The translations under genes were made by a program, and so were the position numbers. DNA of 64,000 nt. Origin: Ancylobacter polymorphus (GTDB lineage Bacteria; Pseudomonadota; Alphaproteobacteria; Rhizobiales; Xanthobacteraceae). The stretch covers positions 868,001 to 932,000 of the forward strand of contig NZ_CP083239.1 of NCBI RefSeq assembly GCF_022836935.1, written 5' to 3'. Shown in pieces: positions 36,581 to 45,028 of the stretch. The notes beneath the pieces are model-generated. The model was not told the DNA's origin and did not search any database. It saw only the letters and a list, made by a program, of their open reading frames with translations. Every line of letters starts with the position of its first letter. Position 1 is the stretch's first letter.

Positions 36581-37522
36581 TCACAGGCCGAGCGAGGCCT
36601 TCACCGCCGGCAGGCCCGGCTTGCCGTCAATGGTGGTCACGCCATTGAGCCAGCGGCCGAGCACGTCGGGCTTGGCCTTCAGCAGCGCCTTGGCCGCCGC
36701 CTTCGGGTCCTGCCCGTCATCGAGGATCTTGCCCATCATGGTGTTCTCCATGGCGAGGTCGAACTTCAGCTGCTTGAACAGCGTCGCCGCGTTCGGGCAC
36801 TCGCCCGCCCAGCCGGCGCGGGCGAGGGTGCGCACATCGGCGCCGCCGAAATTGGCGCCGAAATAGGCGTCGCCGCCGGAGAGATAGGTGAGGTCGAAGG
36901 TCTCGTTCATCGGGTGCGGCGCCCAGGCGAGGAAGACGATCCAGCCCTTGCCGTTTTGCGCGCGCTTCACCTGCGCCAGCATGGCCTGCTCACCCGATTC
37001 CACCACTTTCCAGCCCTTCAGGCCGAAATCATTGGCGTCGATCATTTTGAGGATGTTCTGGTTGGCCGGCGCGCCGGGCTCGATGCCGTAGATCTTGCCG
37101 TCGAACTTGTCGGCATGGGCGGCAAGGTCCTTGAAGTCCTTCACGCCGCCTTCCGCGACATAGGTCGGCACGGCGAGGGTGAACTTGGCGCCTTCGAGAT
37201 TGGTGGCCAGCACGTCCACCGCTTTCGCCTCGTTCAGCGCGTCGATGAATTTCTGCTGCGCCGGCATCCAGTTGCCGAGGAACACGTCGATATTGCCGTT
37301 CTTCATCGACTCGTAGCCGATCGGCACCGACAGCGTCTTCACGTCCTGGGCATAGCCGAGCCCCTCCAGCAGCACGCCGGCAATGGCGTTGGTGGAGGTG
37401 ATGTCGGTCCAGCCCGGGTCCGACATGCGGATGGTCTTGCAGGCGGGGGCGTCGGCCGCGACAGCGGGACCGGCGAGGAGGAGCAGGGAAAGGGCCGAAG
37501 CGGCCAGCGTCGTACGGGTCAT
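36581..37522 (-). CDS. choX: Choline ABC transporter substrate-binding protein
   Basis: Exported binding protein of 313 residues for choline or related quaternary amines. Signal peptide TLAASALSLLLLAGPAVAA; mature part begins CKTIRMSDPGWTDITSTNA and contains GNIDVFLGNWMPAQQKFID and GWIVFLAWAPHPMN, as in ChoX/ProX-like OpuAC proteins. The ATG has a strong AGAGGTGA site. It is first in the choX-betC operon; no permease or ATPase partner lies here, so it must use a transporter encoded elsewhere. Confidence 0.92.
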   Translation of the reverse strand: MTRTTLAASALSLLLLAGPAVAADAPACKTIRMSDPGWTDITSTNAIAGVLLEGLGYAQDVKTLSVPIGYESMKNGNIDVFLGNWMPAQQKFIDALNEAKAVDVLATNLEGAKFTLAVPTYVAEGGVKDFKDLAAHADKFDGKIYGIEPGAPANQNILKMIDANDFGLKGWKVVESGEQAMLAQVKRAQNGKGWIVFLAWAPHPMNETFDLTYLSGGDAYFGANFGGADVRTLARAGWAGECPNAATLFKQLKFDLAMENTMMGKILDDGQDPKAAAKALLKAKPDVLGRWLNGVTTIDGKPGLPAVKASLGL

Positions 37523-37656
37523 CGGGGTCACCTCTGGAAGCATTGAGACAGGTGAGATGCTCAAGGGCCCGCCTTGTCGAGCGGCGGCTTTCCTTGCCTG
37601 AGGGGTATCAGGCAGTTAAATGTAGGAGGCTGTGAAGCCCGATATTTTCGATGTTT

Positions 37657-37677
37657 GACATAAACTCACTCTATGTC
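37657..37677. promoter_or_regulatory. Palindrome overlapping the LysR start, candidate autoregulatory operator
   Basis: Perfect inverted repeat GACATA-N9-TATGTC whose right arm covers the ATG of the LysR gene. A T-N-A-containing dyad of this spacing is typical of LysR-type binding sites. It lies in the divergent region before choX, so one site could control both directions. TTTGACAT in the left arm also contains a -35-like TTGACA. Confidence 0.5.
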
Positions 37678-38614
37678 TGAGCGACCTCTCGACCTTGGCT
37701 GGATGCGTGTGTTCGAGGCGGTGGGGCGGCTCGGCTCCCTCACCGCCGCGGCGCGCGCGCTCGGCCTGTCGCAACCGGCGGTGAGCTATGTGGTGCGCGA
37801 GCTCGAAACCCAGCTCGGCACGCCGCTTCTGCTGCGCGGCCATCGCGGCAGCACGCTCTCCCCCGCCGGCGAGGTGCTGCACCGGGCGAGCGCGGCGGCG
37901 GTGGCGGAAATCGACGGCGCCGCCCGCGCGGTGCGCCGGCTCAGCCGCCGCCCCGTGGTGCGGCTGTTCACCGATTACGGCTTCGCCTCGTTCTGGATGA
38001 TGCCGCGCGTCGCCGCCTTCCGGCAGGTGCGGCCGGAAACCGATGTGCACATCATCGCCTCCACCAGCGCCGATCCCGGGCTCGACGGGGCGGAGGATGT
38101 CGCCGTGCTGTTCGGCGCCCGGCGCGACTTTCCGCTGGAGAGCGTGCATCTGGTGGAGGAACGCATCTGGCCGGTGTGCAGCCCGGCCTTCGCCGCCCGC
38201 CACGGCCTCGGCGGCGATCCGGCGCGCCTCGGCAATCTGCCGCTGCTGCATCTGGAAAGCACGCCGCACCCGCGCTGGTTCGGCTGGAGCGACTGGTTTG
38301 CGGCGATGGGGCTGGCGCGCGGCCCGGCGGCGAGCGATCTCAGCCTCAACACCTACGGCCTCGTGGTGCAGGCGGCGATGGCGGACCAGGGCGTCGCGCT
38401 CGGCTGGGCCGGGCTGATCGACGGCGCGCTGGTCGACGGCACGCTCGTGGCGGTCGGCCCGCCTCTGGCGCGGGGCGAGACCGGCTATTGGCTGGTGCCC
38501 GGCCCCTCTCTGTCCGATCCCGCCCGCGACCTCATCGACTGGATCCTGCGCGAGGCACAGGCGGCGCCGCTGCCGGACCCGCCGCTCACCCCCGCGCGCG
38601 AAAAAGCTTCTTGA
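37673..38614 (+). CDS. LysR-family regulator of choline-sulfate use
   Basis: 313-residue LysR-type regulator. The winged helix N-terminus reads GSLTAAARALGLSQPAVSYV with the following ELETQLGTPLLLR. The effector domain starts near residue 95 (VVRLFTDYGFASFWMMPRV). Its position divergent from choX-betC matches the choline-sulfate-utilisation LysR regulators described for this locus type (a GcvA-like group), so it probably activates choX-betC in response to choline or its sulfate. The C-terminal tail after residue 295 is Pro-rich and unconserved in look. Confidence 0.88.
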   Translation: MSERPLDLGWMRVFEAVGRLGSLTAAARALGLSQPAVSYVVRELETQLGTPLLLRGHRGSTLSPAGEVLHRASAAAVAEIDGAARAVRRLSRRPVVRLFTDYGFASFWMMPRVAAFRQVRPETDVHIIASTSADPGLDGAEDVAVLFGARRDFPLESVHLVEERIWPVCSPAFAARHGLGGDPARLGNLPLLHLESTPHPRWFGWSDWFAAMGLARGPAASDLSLNTYGLVVQAAMADQGVALGWAGLIDGALVDGTLVAVGPPLARGETGYWLVPGPSLSDPARDLIDWILREAQAAPLPDPPLTPAREKAS

Positions 38615-38648
38615 CAAGAAGGTAAGATCACGCGAGCCTAGAAAACGA

Positions 38649-38743
38649 GCGACGGGCAAGGATGCCCATTGTCGCGGCACTTTCGGTCAACATTTCCAAC
38701 GACGGCGTGTCAACGCTGGCTGGTTGGTGGCAATGACGCCCAC
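38649..38743 (+). promoter_or_regulatory. ANTAR-type antiterminator leader of the second amide operon
   Basis: First hairpin: GCGAC/GTCGC outer and GGGC/GCCC inner stem (three-base bulge on the 3' side) with hexaloop AAGGAT. A middle helix CCAAC/GTTGG enclosing GCGT/ACGC brings the ends together. Second hairpin: GTGGC pairs with GCC-(C)-AC through one bulged C and closes hexaloop AATGAC. Both loops have A at position 1 and G at position 4, the ANTAR signature. The 3' strand of the second hairpin is also the 5' arm of the terminator. A TTGACA lies at 38611-38616 as a possible -35; no good -10 is seen. Confidence 0.68.
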
Positions 38744-38769
38744 GGCCTGACGGCCGGCGGGCGTTTTTT
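38736..38769 (+). terminator. Leader intrinsic terminator (attenuator) before amiC of the second operon
   Basis: Outer stem ACGCCC/GGGCGT and inner stem CGGCC/GGCCG with a TGAC tetraloop, followed by a run of six T (the first pairs with the stem). It stands only about 35 bases before the chosen start of the amiC-like gene and about 120 after the LysR stop; its overlap with the hexaloop hairpin marks it as an attenuator, though it would also stop read-through from the LysR gene. Confidence 0.78.
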
Positions 38770-38802
38770 GCTTTGGGCTTCGGCCCGGCATTGGAGCGAT
38801 AC

Positions 38803-39951
38803 GTGGCGAAGCACTTCCGCATCGGCGTCATGTTCTCGACCACGGGACCCTATAATGTGGTCGCGCGCTCGATGCTGAACGGCGCCCTGCTGGCGGTGGC
38901 GGAGCGCCCGGCGCCCGGAATCACCATCGAGCCTGTCGTGGTCAATCCCGGCGGCGAGCTTCCCCGCTATGCCTCGCTCAGCCGGGAGCTTCTGCATGAC
39001 GGCATCCGCCACGTCGTCGGCTGCTACACCTCGTCGAGCCGCAAGGAAGTCATTCCCTGTTTCGAGAAGCATGACGGCCTGCTCTGGTACCCCTCGCATT
39101 ATGAGGGCTTCGAGAGCTCCGGCAATGTCATCTACACCGGCGCCTCGCCCAACCAGCATGTGCTGCCGCTGGTCGATCACGCGCTGGCGACGCTCGGCAC
39201 TTCCGCCTTCTGCGTCGGCTCCAACTATATCTGGGCGTGGGAGAACACCCGCATCTTCCGCGAGGCGATGACCGCGCGCGGTGCCCGCGTGCTGGCCGAA
39301 CGCTATGTGCCGGTCGGCGACACCGAGATCGACCAGGTGGTCGAGGCCATTCTGGAAGCGCGCCCGGCCTTCGTGTTCAACAATCTCATCGGCACCAGCA
39401 ACTACGCCTTCTTCCGCGCCTTCCGCGCCGCCTGCGCCGCGCGCGGCATCGACCAGCGCACGACCTTTCCCGTGGTTTCCTGCACCCTGTCCGAGCCGGA
39501 GCTGGAAGAGATCGGCCAGGAAGCGGTGGACGGACACCTGTCCTCCTCGGTCTATTTCTCCTCCCTCGCCTCGCCCGCCAACGCCGCCTTCACCCGCTTC
39601 TATGACGAGACCTTCCCCGACGGCCCCACCACCTCGGCCGACGCGGAAGCCTCCTATATCGCGATGAAGCTGCTCATCCTTTCGCTGGCGGAGAGCGGCA
39701 CGGATGATGTGGAGACGGTGAAGGAAGCCGCCACCCGCCAGCATCTGCTCGCCCCGCAGGGCGAGGTGCGCATCGACCCGCAGACGCTGCACGCCTATCT
39801 CACGCCACGAATCGGCATTTCCAATGCGCAGGCGCGCTTCGACATTCTGGTCGAAGAGCCCGGCCCGGTCCGGCCCGACCCCTATCTCGTCCAGTCCTCG
39901 CCGCGTTACGCGGTCGCTGCCCGCAACGCGACACTGAGAGTGGTGAAGTGA
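38803..39951 (+). CDS. amiC: AmiC-like ligand sensor, second copy
   Basis: 382-residue periplasmic-binding-fold protein with no signal peptide. It carries the AmiC-type sequences GCYTSSSRKEVIPCFEKHD and LLWYPSHYEGFESSGNVIYTG. It resembles the first AmiC-like protein in layout but differs widely, so it is an older paralogue. I chose the GTG with GGAG six bases upstream; in-frame TTG codons up to the terminator would also be possible. It is followed without a gap by an AmiR-like gene. The adjoining genes suggest an amide, formamide or urea-like ligand. Confidence 0.87.
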   Translation: MAKHFRIGVMFSTTGPYNVVARSMLNGALLAVAERPAPGITIEPVVVNPGGELPRYASLSRELLHDGIRHVVGCYTSSSRKEVIPCFEKHDGLLWYPSHYEGFESSGNVIYTGASPNQHVLPLVDHALATLGTSAFCVGSNYIWAWENTRIFREAMTARGARVLAERYVPVGDTEIDQVVEAILEARPAFVFNNLIGTSNYAFFRAFRAACAARGIDQRTTFPVVSCTLSEPELEEIGQEAVDGHLSSSVYFSSLASPANAAFTRFYDETFPDGPTTSADAEASYIAMKLLILSLAESGTDDVETVKEAATRQHLLAPQGEVRIDPQTLHAYLTPRIGISNAQARFDILVEEPGPVRPDPYLVQSSPRYAVAARNATLRVVK

Positions 39952-40607
39952 TGGCACCTCGGCTGCTGCAGAACTTCAATGGCGGGCGGGCGCACATCGT
40001 CACGTCGAGCCTCACCGCGGTGGAAGCGCTGGAAAAGACGCTGGGCAAGCTCGGCGTCGCCACCGTCTATCCCGCCCTCGTCGACGGGCGGGCGCAGATC
40101 GACCTCGCGGCGCTGCAGCCCGAGCGCGACATCCTGTTCATCGACGGCGATCTCGACAATCCGGTGGCGCTCGACACCGATGCGGGGGCGCATCATCCCC
40201 CCGTTCCGGTCATCGGCCTTGTCGGTGTCGAGGCGCCGAGCCGGCTCAAGCACCTGGTGCAGATCGGCGCCTCCGCCTTCCTGCGCAAGCCGGTGCAGGG
40301 CGGCGCGGTCTACACCGCGCTGTTCCTCGGCATCAACCAGTTCCTGTTGCGGGGCGACCTCCGGGCCCGCCTCGACGACATGGATCGCCGCCGGCGGGGT
40401 CGCCGCGCGGTGGTCAAGGCCATCATCGCCCGCATGAATGAGGCGGGCGTGGATGACGACGAGGCCTATGAATGGCTTCGGCGCGAAAGCATGCGCTCGC
40501 GGCAGACCCTTGAGGCCTATTGCGAGGCGTTCGTGACGGCGAGGGCTGGCCCCCTCGATGAACCCGTGCAGTTCCGCCCGGCGGAGCCCAGCGCGGGAAA
40601 AAGATAA
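39951..40607 (+). CDS. amiR: AmiR-like ANTAR-domain antiterminator, second copy
   Basis: About 218 residues. The N-terminal receiver-like fold (AHIVTSSLTAVEALEKTLGK) contains FIDGDLDN at the strand-3 end, but no standard phosphorylation pocket is evident. After a basic coiled coil (LDDMDRRRRGRRAVVKAII) the ANTAR domain reads MNEAGVDDDEAYEWLRRESM. The start ATG overlaps the amiC stop (TGATG). Its likely RNA target is the double-hexaloop leader upstream of amiC, so this regulator would promote its own synthesis. Confidence 0.87.
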   Translation: MAPRLLQNFNGGRAHIVTSSLTAVEALEKTLGKLGVATVYPALVDGRAQIDLAALQPERDILFIDGDLDNPVALDTDAGAHHPPVPVIGLVGVEAPSRLKHLVQIGASAFLRKPVQGGAVYTALFLGINQFLLRGDLRARLDDMDRRRRGRRAVVKAIIARMNEAGVDDDEAYEWLRRESMRSRQTLEAYCEAFVTARAGPLDEPVQFRPAEPSAGKR

Positions 40608-40626
40608 CCTTTCACAGGAGAGTAAG

Positions 40627-41865
40627 ATGAACGGGAAGACCATGCGGGGGCTGCGTGCCGCAGCCCTCACGGGGACGCTTTTGCTCAGCGTCGCGAACGC
40701 TTTCGCTGCCGATCCGATCAAGCTCGGCGTGCTGGAAGACCAGTCCGGCGATTTCGCCGCCGCCACCATCGGCAAGGTGCACGCCATCCAGCTTGCCGCC
40801 GAGGAGATCAACAAGGCCGGCGGCATCGATGGCCGCCCGCTCGAACTGGTCATCTACGACACCCAGTCCGACAACACCCGCTACCAGGAATTCATGCGCC
40901 GCGTGCTGCAGCGCGACAAGGTGGACGTGGTGTTCGCCGGCTTCTCCTCCGCCTCGCGCGAAGCCTACCGCCCGATCGTCAACCAGTTCGACGGCCTCGC
41001 CTTCTACAACAACCAGTATGAAGGCGGCGTCTGCGACGCCAACATGATCGTCACCGGCGCGGTGCCGGAGCAGCAGTTCTCCACCCTCATCCCGTGGATG
41101 ATGGAAAAGTACGGCAAGAAGGTCTACACGCTCGCCGCCGACTATAATTTCGGCCAGATCTCGGCCGAATGGGTGCGCAACATCGTCAAGGAGCATGGCG
41201 GCGAAATGGTCGGCGAGGATTTCATCCCGCTCGGCGTGTCGCAGTTCTCGCAGAACATCCAGAACATCCAGAAGGCCAAGCCCGACTTCGTGGTGACCCT
41301 GCTGGTCGGCACCGCCCAGGCCTCCTATTACGAGCAGGCCGCCGCCGCCAACGTCAACCTGCCGATGGCGTCTTCCGTGAACGTCGGCCAGGGCTATGAG
41401 CACAAGCGCTTCAAGCCGCCATCGCTCAAGGACATGTACGTCACCACCAACTACATCGAAGAGATCGACACCCCGGCCTCGAAGGACTTCTTCGCCAAGT
41501 TCAAGGCGAAGTTCCCGGACGAGCCCTATGTGAACCAGGAAGCCGAGAACTCCTATCTCGCGGTCTATCTCTACAAGCAGATGGTGGAGCGGGCGAAGTC
41601 GACCAAGCGCGACGATCTGCGCAAGGAGATCGCCAAGGGCGATGTCTGCATGGACGCGCCCGAGGGCAAGGTCTGCCTCGACCCGAAGAGCCAGCACATG
41701 TCGCACACCATCTATCTCGCCAAGGTGGGCGCCGATCACTCCATCAGCTTCCCCAAGGTGTGGCAGGCCATCAAGCCGTACTGGCTGGGCGAAGCCGGCT
41801 GCGACCTGACCAAGAGCGACCCGAGCGCGCAGTACACGCCCTCCAACCCGCCGCCGAAGAACTGA
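40627..41865 (+). CDS. Amide/urea-type ABC transporter substrate-binding protein (FmdD/UrtA-like)
   Basis: Exported binding protein of 412 residues. Signal peptide RAAALTGTLLLSVANAFAAD; mature part begins PIKLGVLEDQSGDFA and contains QLAAEEINKAGGIDGRPLEL and YNNQYEGGVCDANMIVTG, close to the urea/short-chain amide binding proteins UrtA and FmdD. The ATG has GGAG seven bases upstream. With its four downstream transporter genes it forms a complete UrtABCDE-like importer. Confidence 0.92.
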   Translation: MNGKTMRGLRAAALTGTLLLSVANAFAADPIKLGVLEDQSGDFAAATIGKVHAIQLAAEEINKAGGIDGRPLELVIYDTQSDNTRYQEFMRRVLQRDKVDVVFAGFSSASREAYRPIVNQFDGLAFYNNQYEGGVCDANMIVTGAVPEQQFSTLIPWMMEKYGKKVYTLAADYNFGQISAEWVRNIVKEHGGEMVGEDFIPLGVSQFSQNIQNIQKAKPDFVVTLLVGTAQASYYEQAAAANVNLPMASSVNVGQGYEHKRFKPPSLKDMYVTTNYIEEIDTPASKDFFAKFKAKFPDEPYVNQEAENSYLAVYLYKQMVERAKSTKRDDLRKEIAKGDVCMDAPEGKVCLDPKSQHMSHTIYLAKVGADHSISFPKVWQAIKPYWLGEAGCDLTKSDPSAQYTPSNPPPKN

Positions 41866-42325
41866 GCGGTCGACCGCTCCCTCTCCCCGGCGGGGAGAGG
41901 GTCGGGGTGAGGGGGATCGCACGCTCCGCATTGTCCGAACCCCTCACCGACCCGCTGCGCGGGCCACCTCTCCCCAATGGGGAGAGGTAATGGAAAGCCC
42001 CATCCGGGCGGCCGCCCTGTCCCCCCTCGGCGGCTCCCGAGGCATCGCCCCGGCCCGACCCCCCAGCTTTGGCCGGGGCGATCGCCTGCTTCCCCGTGCG
42101 GCCATCTTCTCCCTCTCCCCGACGGGGAGAGGGCTGGGGTGAGGGGGCTTGGGAAGGTCTGCAAAGGCCCCTCACCGACCCGCTGCGCGGGCCACCTCTC
42201 CCCGACGGGGAGAGGAACTGAGAGAATGGTCCCACGCCCCATTCGTATTTACTCCCCGTCTCTACCTGCCTCTCGCCACACTTCCTCGCCCCCCTCGAAG
42301 CGAAAGATCAAAGGCCCCACCGCAC
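41866..42325. repeat. 460-bp non-coding stretch with composite palindromic repeats
   Basis: Two copies of a roughly 110-base composite element (about 41879-41988 and 42111-42215). Each has a CCCTCTCCCC/GGGGAGAGGG palindrome, then GGGGTGAGGGGG, a short variable part, the inverse CCCCTCACCGACCC, GCTGCGCGGGCCACC and a second CCTCTCCCC/GGGGAGAGG palindrome. Between them lies another hairpin with twelve-base arms, ATCGCCCCGGCC and GGCCGGGGCGAT (about 42042-42082). No gene is seen. As in the first operon, the repeats sit exactly between binding-protein and permease genes. Confidence 0.75.
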
Positions 42326-43198
42326 ATGGATGTCGGAACCCTCGCCTTCTCCGCGCTCTACCAGTTCGGCGACGCCTTCGCCTTTCTGGTTCTGTCCGCC
42401 TGCGGCCTCGCCGTCATCTTCGGCATGATGGGCGTGATCAATCTGGCGCATGGCGAATTCATCATGTGCGGCGCCTATGTCACCGTCTCCGCCGCCCATG
42501 CCGGCGTGCCGCTGCCGCTCGCCATCCTCATCGGCGCGCTGGTCTCGGCCGCCGTGGGCGCGCTGGTGGAAATCCTCATCATCCGCCATCTCTATGATCG
42601 CCCGCTCGACACCATCGTCGCCACCTGGGGGCTCAGCCTCATCTTCACCCAGGGCACGCTGATCGTGCTCGGCTCCACCATGGCCGGCGTCGGCACGCCC
42701 TTCGGCAGCTTCACGGTCGGCGACTATTCCTATTCGCTCTACCGCCTCGTTCTGTGCGGCATGGCGGTGCTGGTCATCGCCGGGCTCTACGCCTTGTTCA
42801 ACTGGACCCGCTTCGGCGTCATGGCCCGCGCCACCATTCAGGTGCCGCACATGGCGGCCGCGCTCGGCATCGACACCCGCCTCGTCTACAGCCTCACCTT
42901 CGCGCTCGGCGCCGGGCTCGCCGGGCTGGCGGGCGGGCTCTACGCCCCGACCATGACGCTGGTGCCGACCATGGGCACCACCTTCATCATGGAAGCCTTC
43001 GTCACCGTGGTGGTCGGCGGCGCCGACGTGTTCCTCGGCACCGCCCCGGCGGCGGCCGTGCTCGCCGTGGTCAAGGCGACCATGACCTCCTGGTACGGCC
43101 AGCTCGCCGGCCAGATCGGCCTGCTGATCGCCGTCATCGTCGTCATCCGGGTGCTGCCGCGCGGCATTTCCGGCTTCCTTCTGCGCGAGCGCGCCTGA
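42326..43198 (+). CDS. UrtB/LivH-type ABC permease
   Basis: Inner-membrane permease of 290 residues with FGMMGVINLAHGEFIMCGAY, the segment shared by urea-type UrtB and LivH, and the later TRFGVMARATIQVPHMAAALG coupling region (given here as RFGVMARATIQVPHMAAAL). The ATG was chosen because the protein begins at the first conserved helix from here; the frame further upstream runs through palindromic repeats and is not coding. AAAGG lies eleven bases upstream. Confidence 0.9.
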   Translation: MDVGTLAFSALYQFGDAFAFLVLSACGLAVIFGMMGVINLAHGEFIMCGAYVTVSAAHAGVPLPLAILIGALVSAAVGALVEILIIRHLYDRPLDTIVATWGLSLIFTQGTLIVLGSTMAGVGTPFGSFTVGDYSYSLYRLVLCGMAVLVIAGLYALFNWTRFGVMARATIQVPHMAAALGIDTRLVYSLTFALGAGLAGLAGGLYAPTMTLVPTMGTTFIMEAFVTVVVGGADVFLGTAPAAAVLAVVKATMTSWYGQLAGQIGLLIAVIVVIRVLPRGISGFLLRERA

Positions 43199-43217
43199 CC
43201 CGGACACGAAAACTGAC

Positions 43218-44282
43218 ATGAACGCGCTCTCACGTTTCTTCGCCCGCCTCGAAGGCCCGCAGACGCTGGGCCGGGGCCCCGGCTTCTGGCTCGGCTTCCT
43301 CGTCGTGCTCGCCGGCGCCTGCGCCTACCCGCTGTTCTCCGACGGCTACACCGTCGGCAACACGGTGTATTTCTTCACCTGGATCTTCATGGCGCTCGGC
43401 CTGTGCCTCATCTGGGGCTATGGCGGCGCGCTCAGCTTCGGCCAGACCGCCTTTTTCGGCATTGCCGGCTATAGCTACGGCATCCTCACCATCAATTTCG
43501 GCGCCGCCTATGGCTTCACCTTCGTGGCGCTGCTCATCGCCATCGGCATCGCCGCGCTGTTCGCGGCGCTGCTCGGCTATTTCCTGTTCTTCGGCCGCAT
43601 CTCCGGCGTGTTCCTTGGCATCGTGACGCTGTCGGTGACGCTGGTGCTGGAGCGCTTCATGGCGCAGACGGCGGGCCCGGAATGGAAGATCGGCGCCGCC
43701 CGGCTCAACGGCTTCAACGGCATGAGCAACATGCCCCCGCTCACCGTGCCCTGGCCCGGCGGCGACATCGTGCTGTTCCCCGACGTGCAGCTCTATTACG
43801 TCGTGCTCGGCCTCCTGGTGCTGGTCTATCTCGGCCTGCGTATCCTGGTGAACTCGCCCTTCGGCAATGTGCTCGTCGCCATCCGCGAGAACCCGGAGCG
43901 GGCGGAAATGCTCGGCTACGACATCCGCAAATACCAGCTCGGCACCTTCGTCATCGGCGCGGCGCTCGCCGGCCTGTCGGGCGTGCTCTACACGAGCTGG
44001 GGCCAGTACATCACGCCCTCCTCCATGGGCATGACCGCTGCCGCTCTACCCATCGTCTGGGTCGCGGTCGGCGGGCGATCGGACCTCACCACCACGCTGG
44101 TCGGCACGCTCACCGTGCTCGCCGTGTTCCAGGCGCTCACCATCCATGGCAGCCAATATGCGCTTGTGGTGATGGGCATCATGCTGGTGCTCACCGTGCT
44201 GCTGGCGCCGCGCGGCCTTATCTATGCGCTGGCGCGGCTCATCGCCCGCCCCTTCTCCAAGCGGCAGCCGGGAGACGCCTGA
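43218..44282 (+). CDS. UrtC/LivM-type ABC permease
   Basis: Second permease, 354 residues, with LIWGYGGALSFGQTAFFGIAG, typical of UrtC (read as WGYGGALSFGQTAFFGIAG), and the coupling loop VAIRENPERAEMLGYDIRK. Eight to ten hydrophobic helices. It starts 19 bases after the first permease and its TGA overlaps the next ATG. Confidence 0.92.
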   Translation: MNALSRFFARLEGPQTLGRGPGFWLGFLVVLAGACAYPLFSDGYTVGNTVYFFTWIFMALGLCLIWGYGGALSFGQTAFFGIAGYSYGILTINFGAAYGFTFVALLIAIGIAALFAALLGYFLFFGRISGVFLGIVTLSVTLVLERFMAQTAGPEWKIGAARLNGFNGMSNMPPLTVPWPGGDIVLFPDVQLYYVVLGLLVLVYLGLRILVNSPFGNVLVAIRENPERAEMLGYDIRKYQLGTFVIGAALAGLSGVLYTSWGQYITPSSMGMTAAALPIVWVAVGGRSDLTTTLVGTLTVLAVFQALTIHGSQYALVVMGIMLVLTVLLAPRGLIYALARLIARPFSKRQPGDA

Positions 44283-45028
44283 TGCCGATGCTCCAGACCC
44301 AAGGCCTCAACAAGCGCTTCGGCGGCCTGCATGTCACCAACAATGTCGACCTGACGCTGGAAGAAGGCGAGGTACATTGCCTCATCGGGCCGAACGGCGC
44401 CGGCAAGTCGACCCTGTTCCGGCTGATCCTCGGCGAGCATCTGCCGAGCAGCGGCACCATCCTGTTCGGCGGCGAGGACATTACCGGCCTCAAGCCGTTC
44501 CAGCGCATCCGCCGCGGCATGAGCGTGAAGTTCCAGGTGCCCGGCATCTTCAAGGCGCTGAGCGTGCGGCAGAATCTCGAAATCGCGATGCAGCACCATT
44601 ACGACCCGGCGGTGCTGGCCGACGAGATCGACAGGCTGCTCGCCTTCCTCAACCTCGCGCCGGAAGCCGGCCGCCTCGCCGGCAATCTCTCGCACGGCCA
44701 GAAGCAGTGGCTGGAAATCGGCATGGCGGTCAGCCTCAAGCCGCGCCTGCTGCTGCTCGACGAGCCGACCGCCGGCATGTCGCCGGAGGAAACCTTTGCG
44801 ACCGGCGAAATGGTCAAGCGGCTAAACGCCGAGGGCATGACCGTGCTGGCGGTGGAACATGACATGGCCTTCGTCCGCCAGGTCGCCCACAAGGTGACGG
44901 TGCTGCATCTCGGCCGCGTCTTCGCCCAGGGTTCGATCGACGAGATCGTCGCCAATGAGGATGTCGCCGCCATCTATCTCGGCCAGACCACGGCGCACGA
45001 AACCGCTCTCGAGGCCGCCCATGCGTAA
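44282..45028 (+). CDS. UrtD/LivG-type ABC ATPase
   Basis: 248-residue ATPase with Walker A GPNGAGKST, the signature NLSHGQKQWLEIGMAV that marks the urea-transporter UrtD group, and Walker B LLLLDEPTAGMSPEET with EHDMAFVR. The signature supports a urea- or amide-type substrate over an amino acid. Coupled by overlap to both neighbours. Confidence 0.92.
   Translation: MPMLQTQGLNKRFGGLHVTNNVDLTLEEGEVHCLIGPNGAGKSTLFRLILGEHLPSSGTILFGGEDITGLKPFQRIRRGMSVKFQVPGIFKALSVRQNLEIAMQHHYDPAVLADEIDRLLAFLNLAPEAGRLAGNLSHGQKQWLEIGMAVSLKPRLLLLDEPTAGMSPEETFATGEMVKRLNAEGMTVLAVEHDMAFVRQVAHKVTVLHLGRVFAQGSIDEIVANEDVAAIYLGQTTAHETALEAAHA

Noticed and set aside
41977..42597. Possible gene in the region before the permease
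   Set aside because: The frame runs through palindromic repeats and into the permease gene in a different frame; no ribosome binding site or domain.
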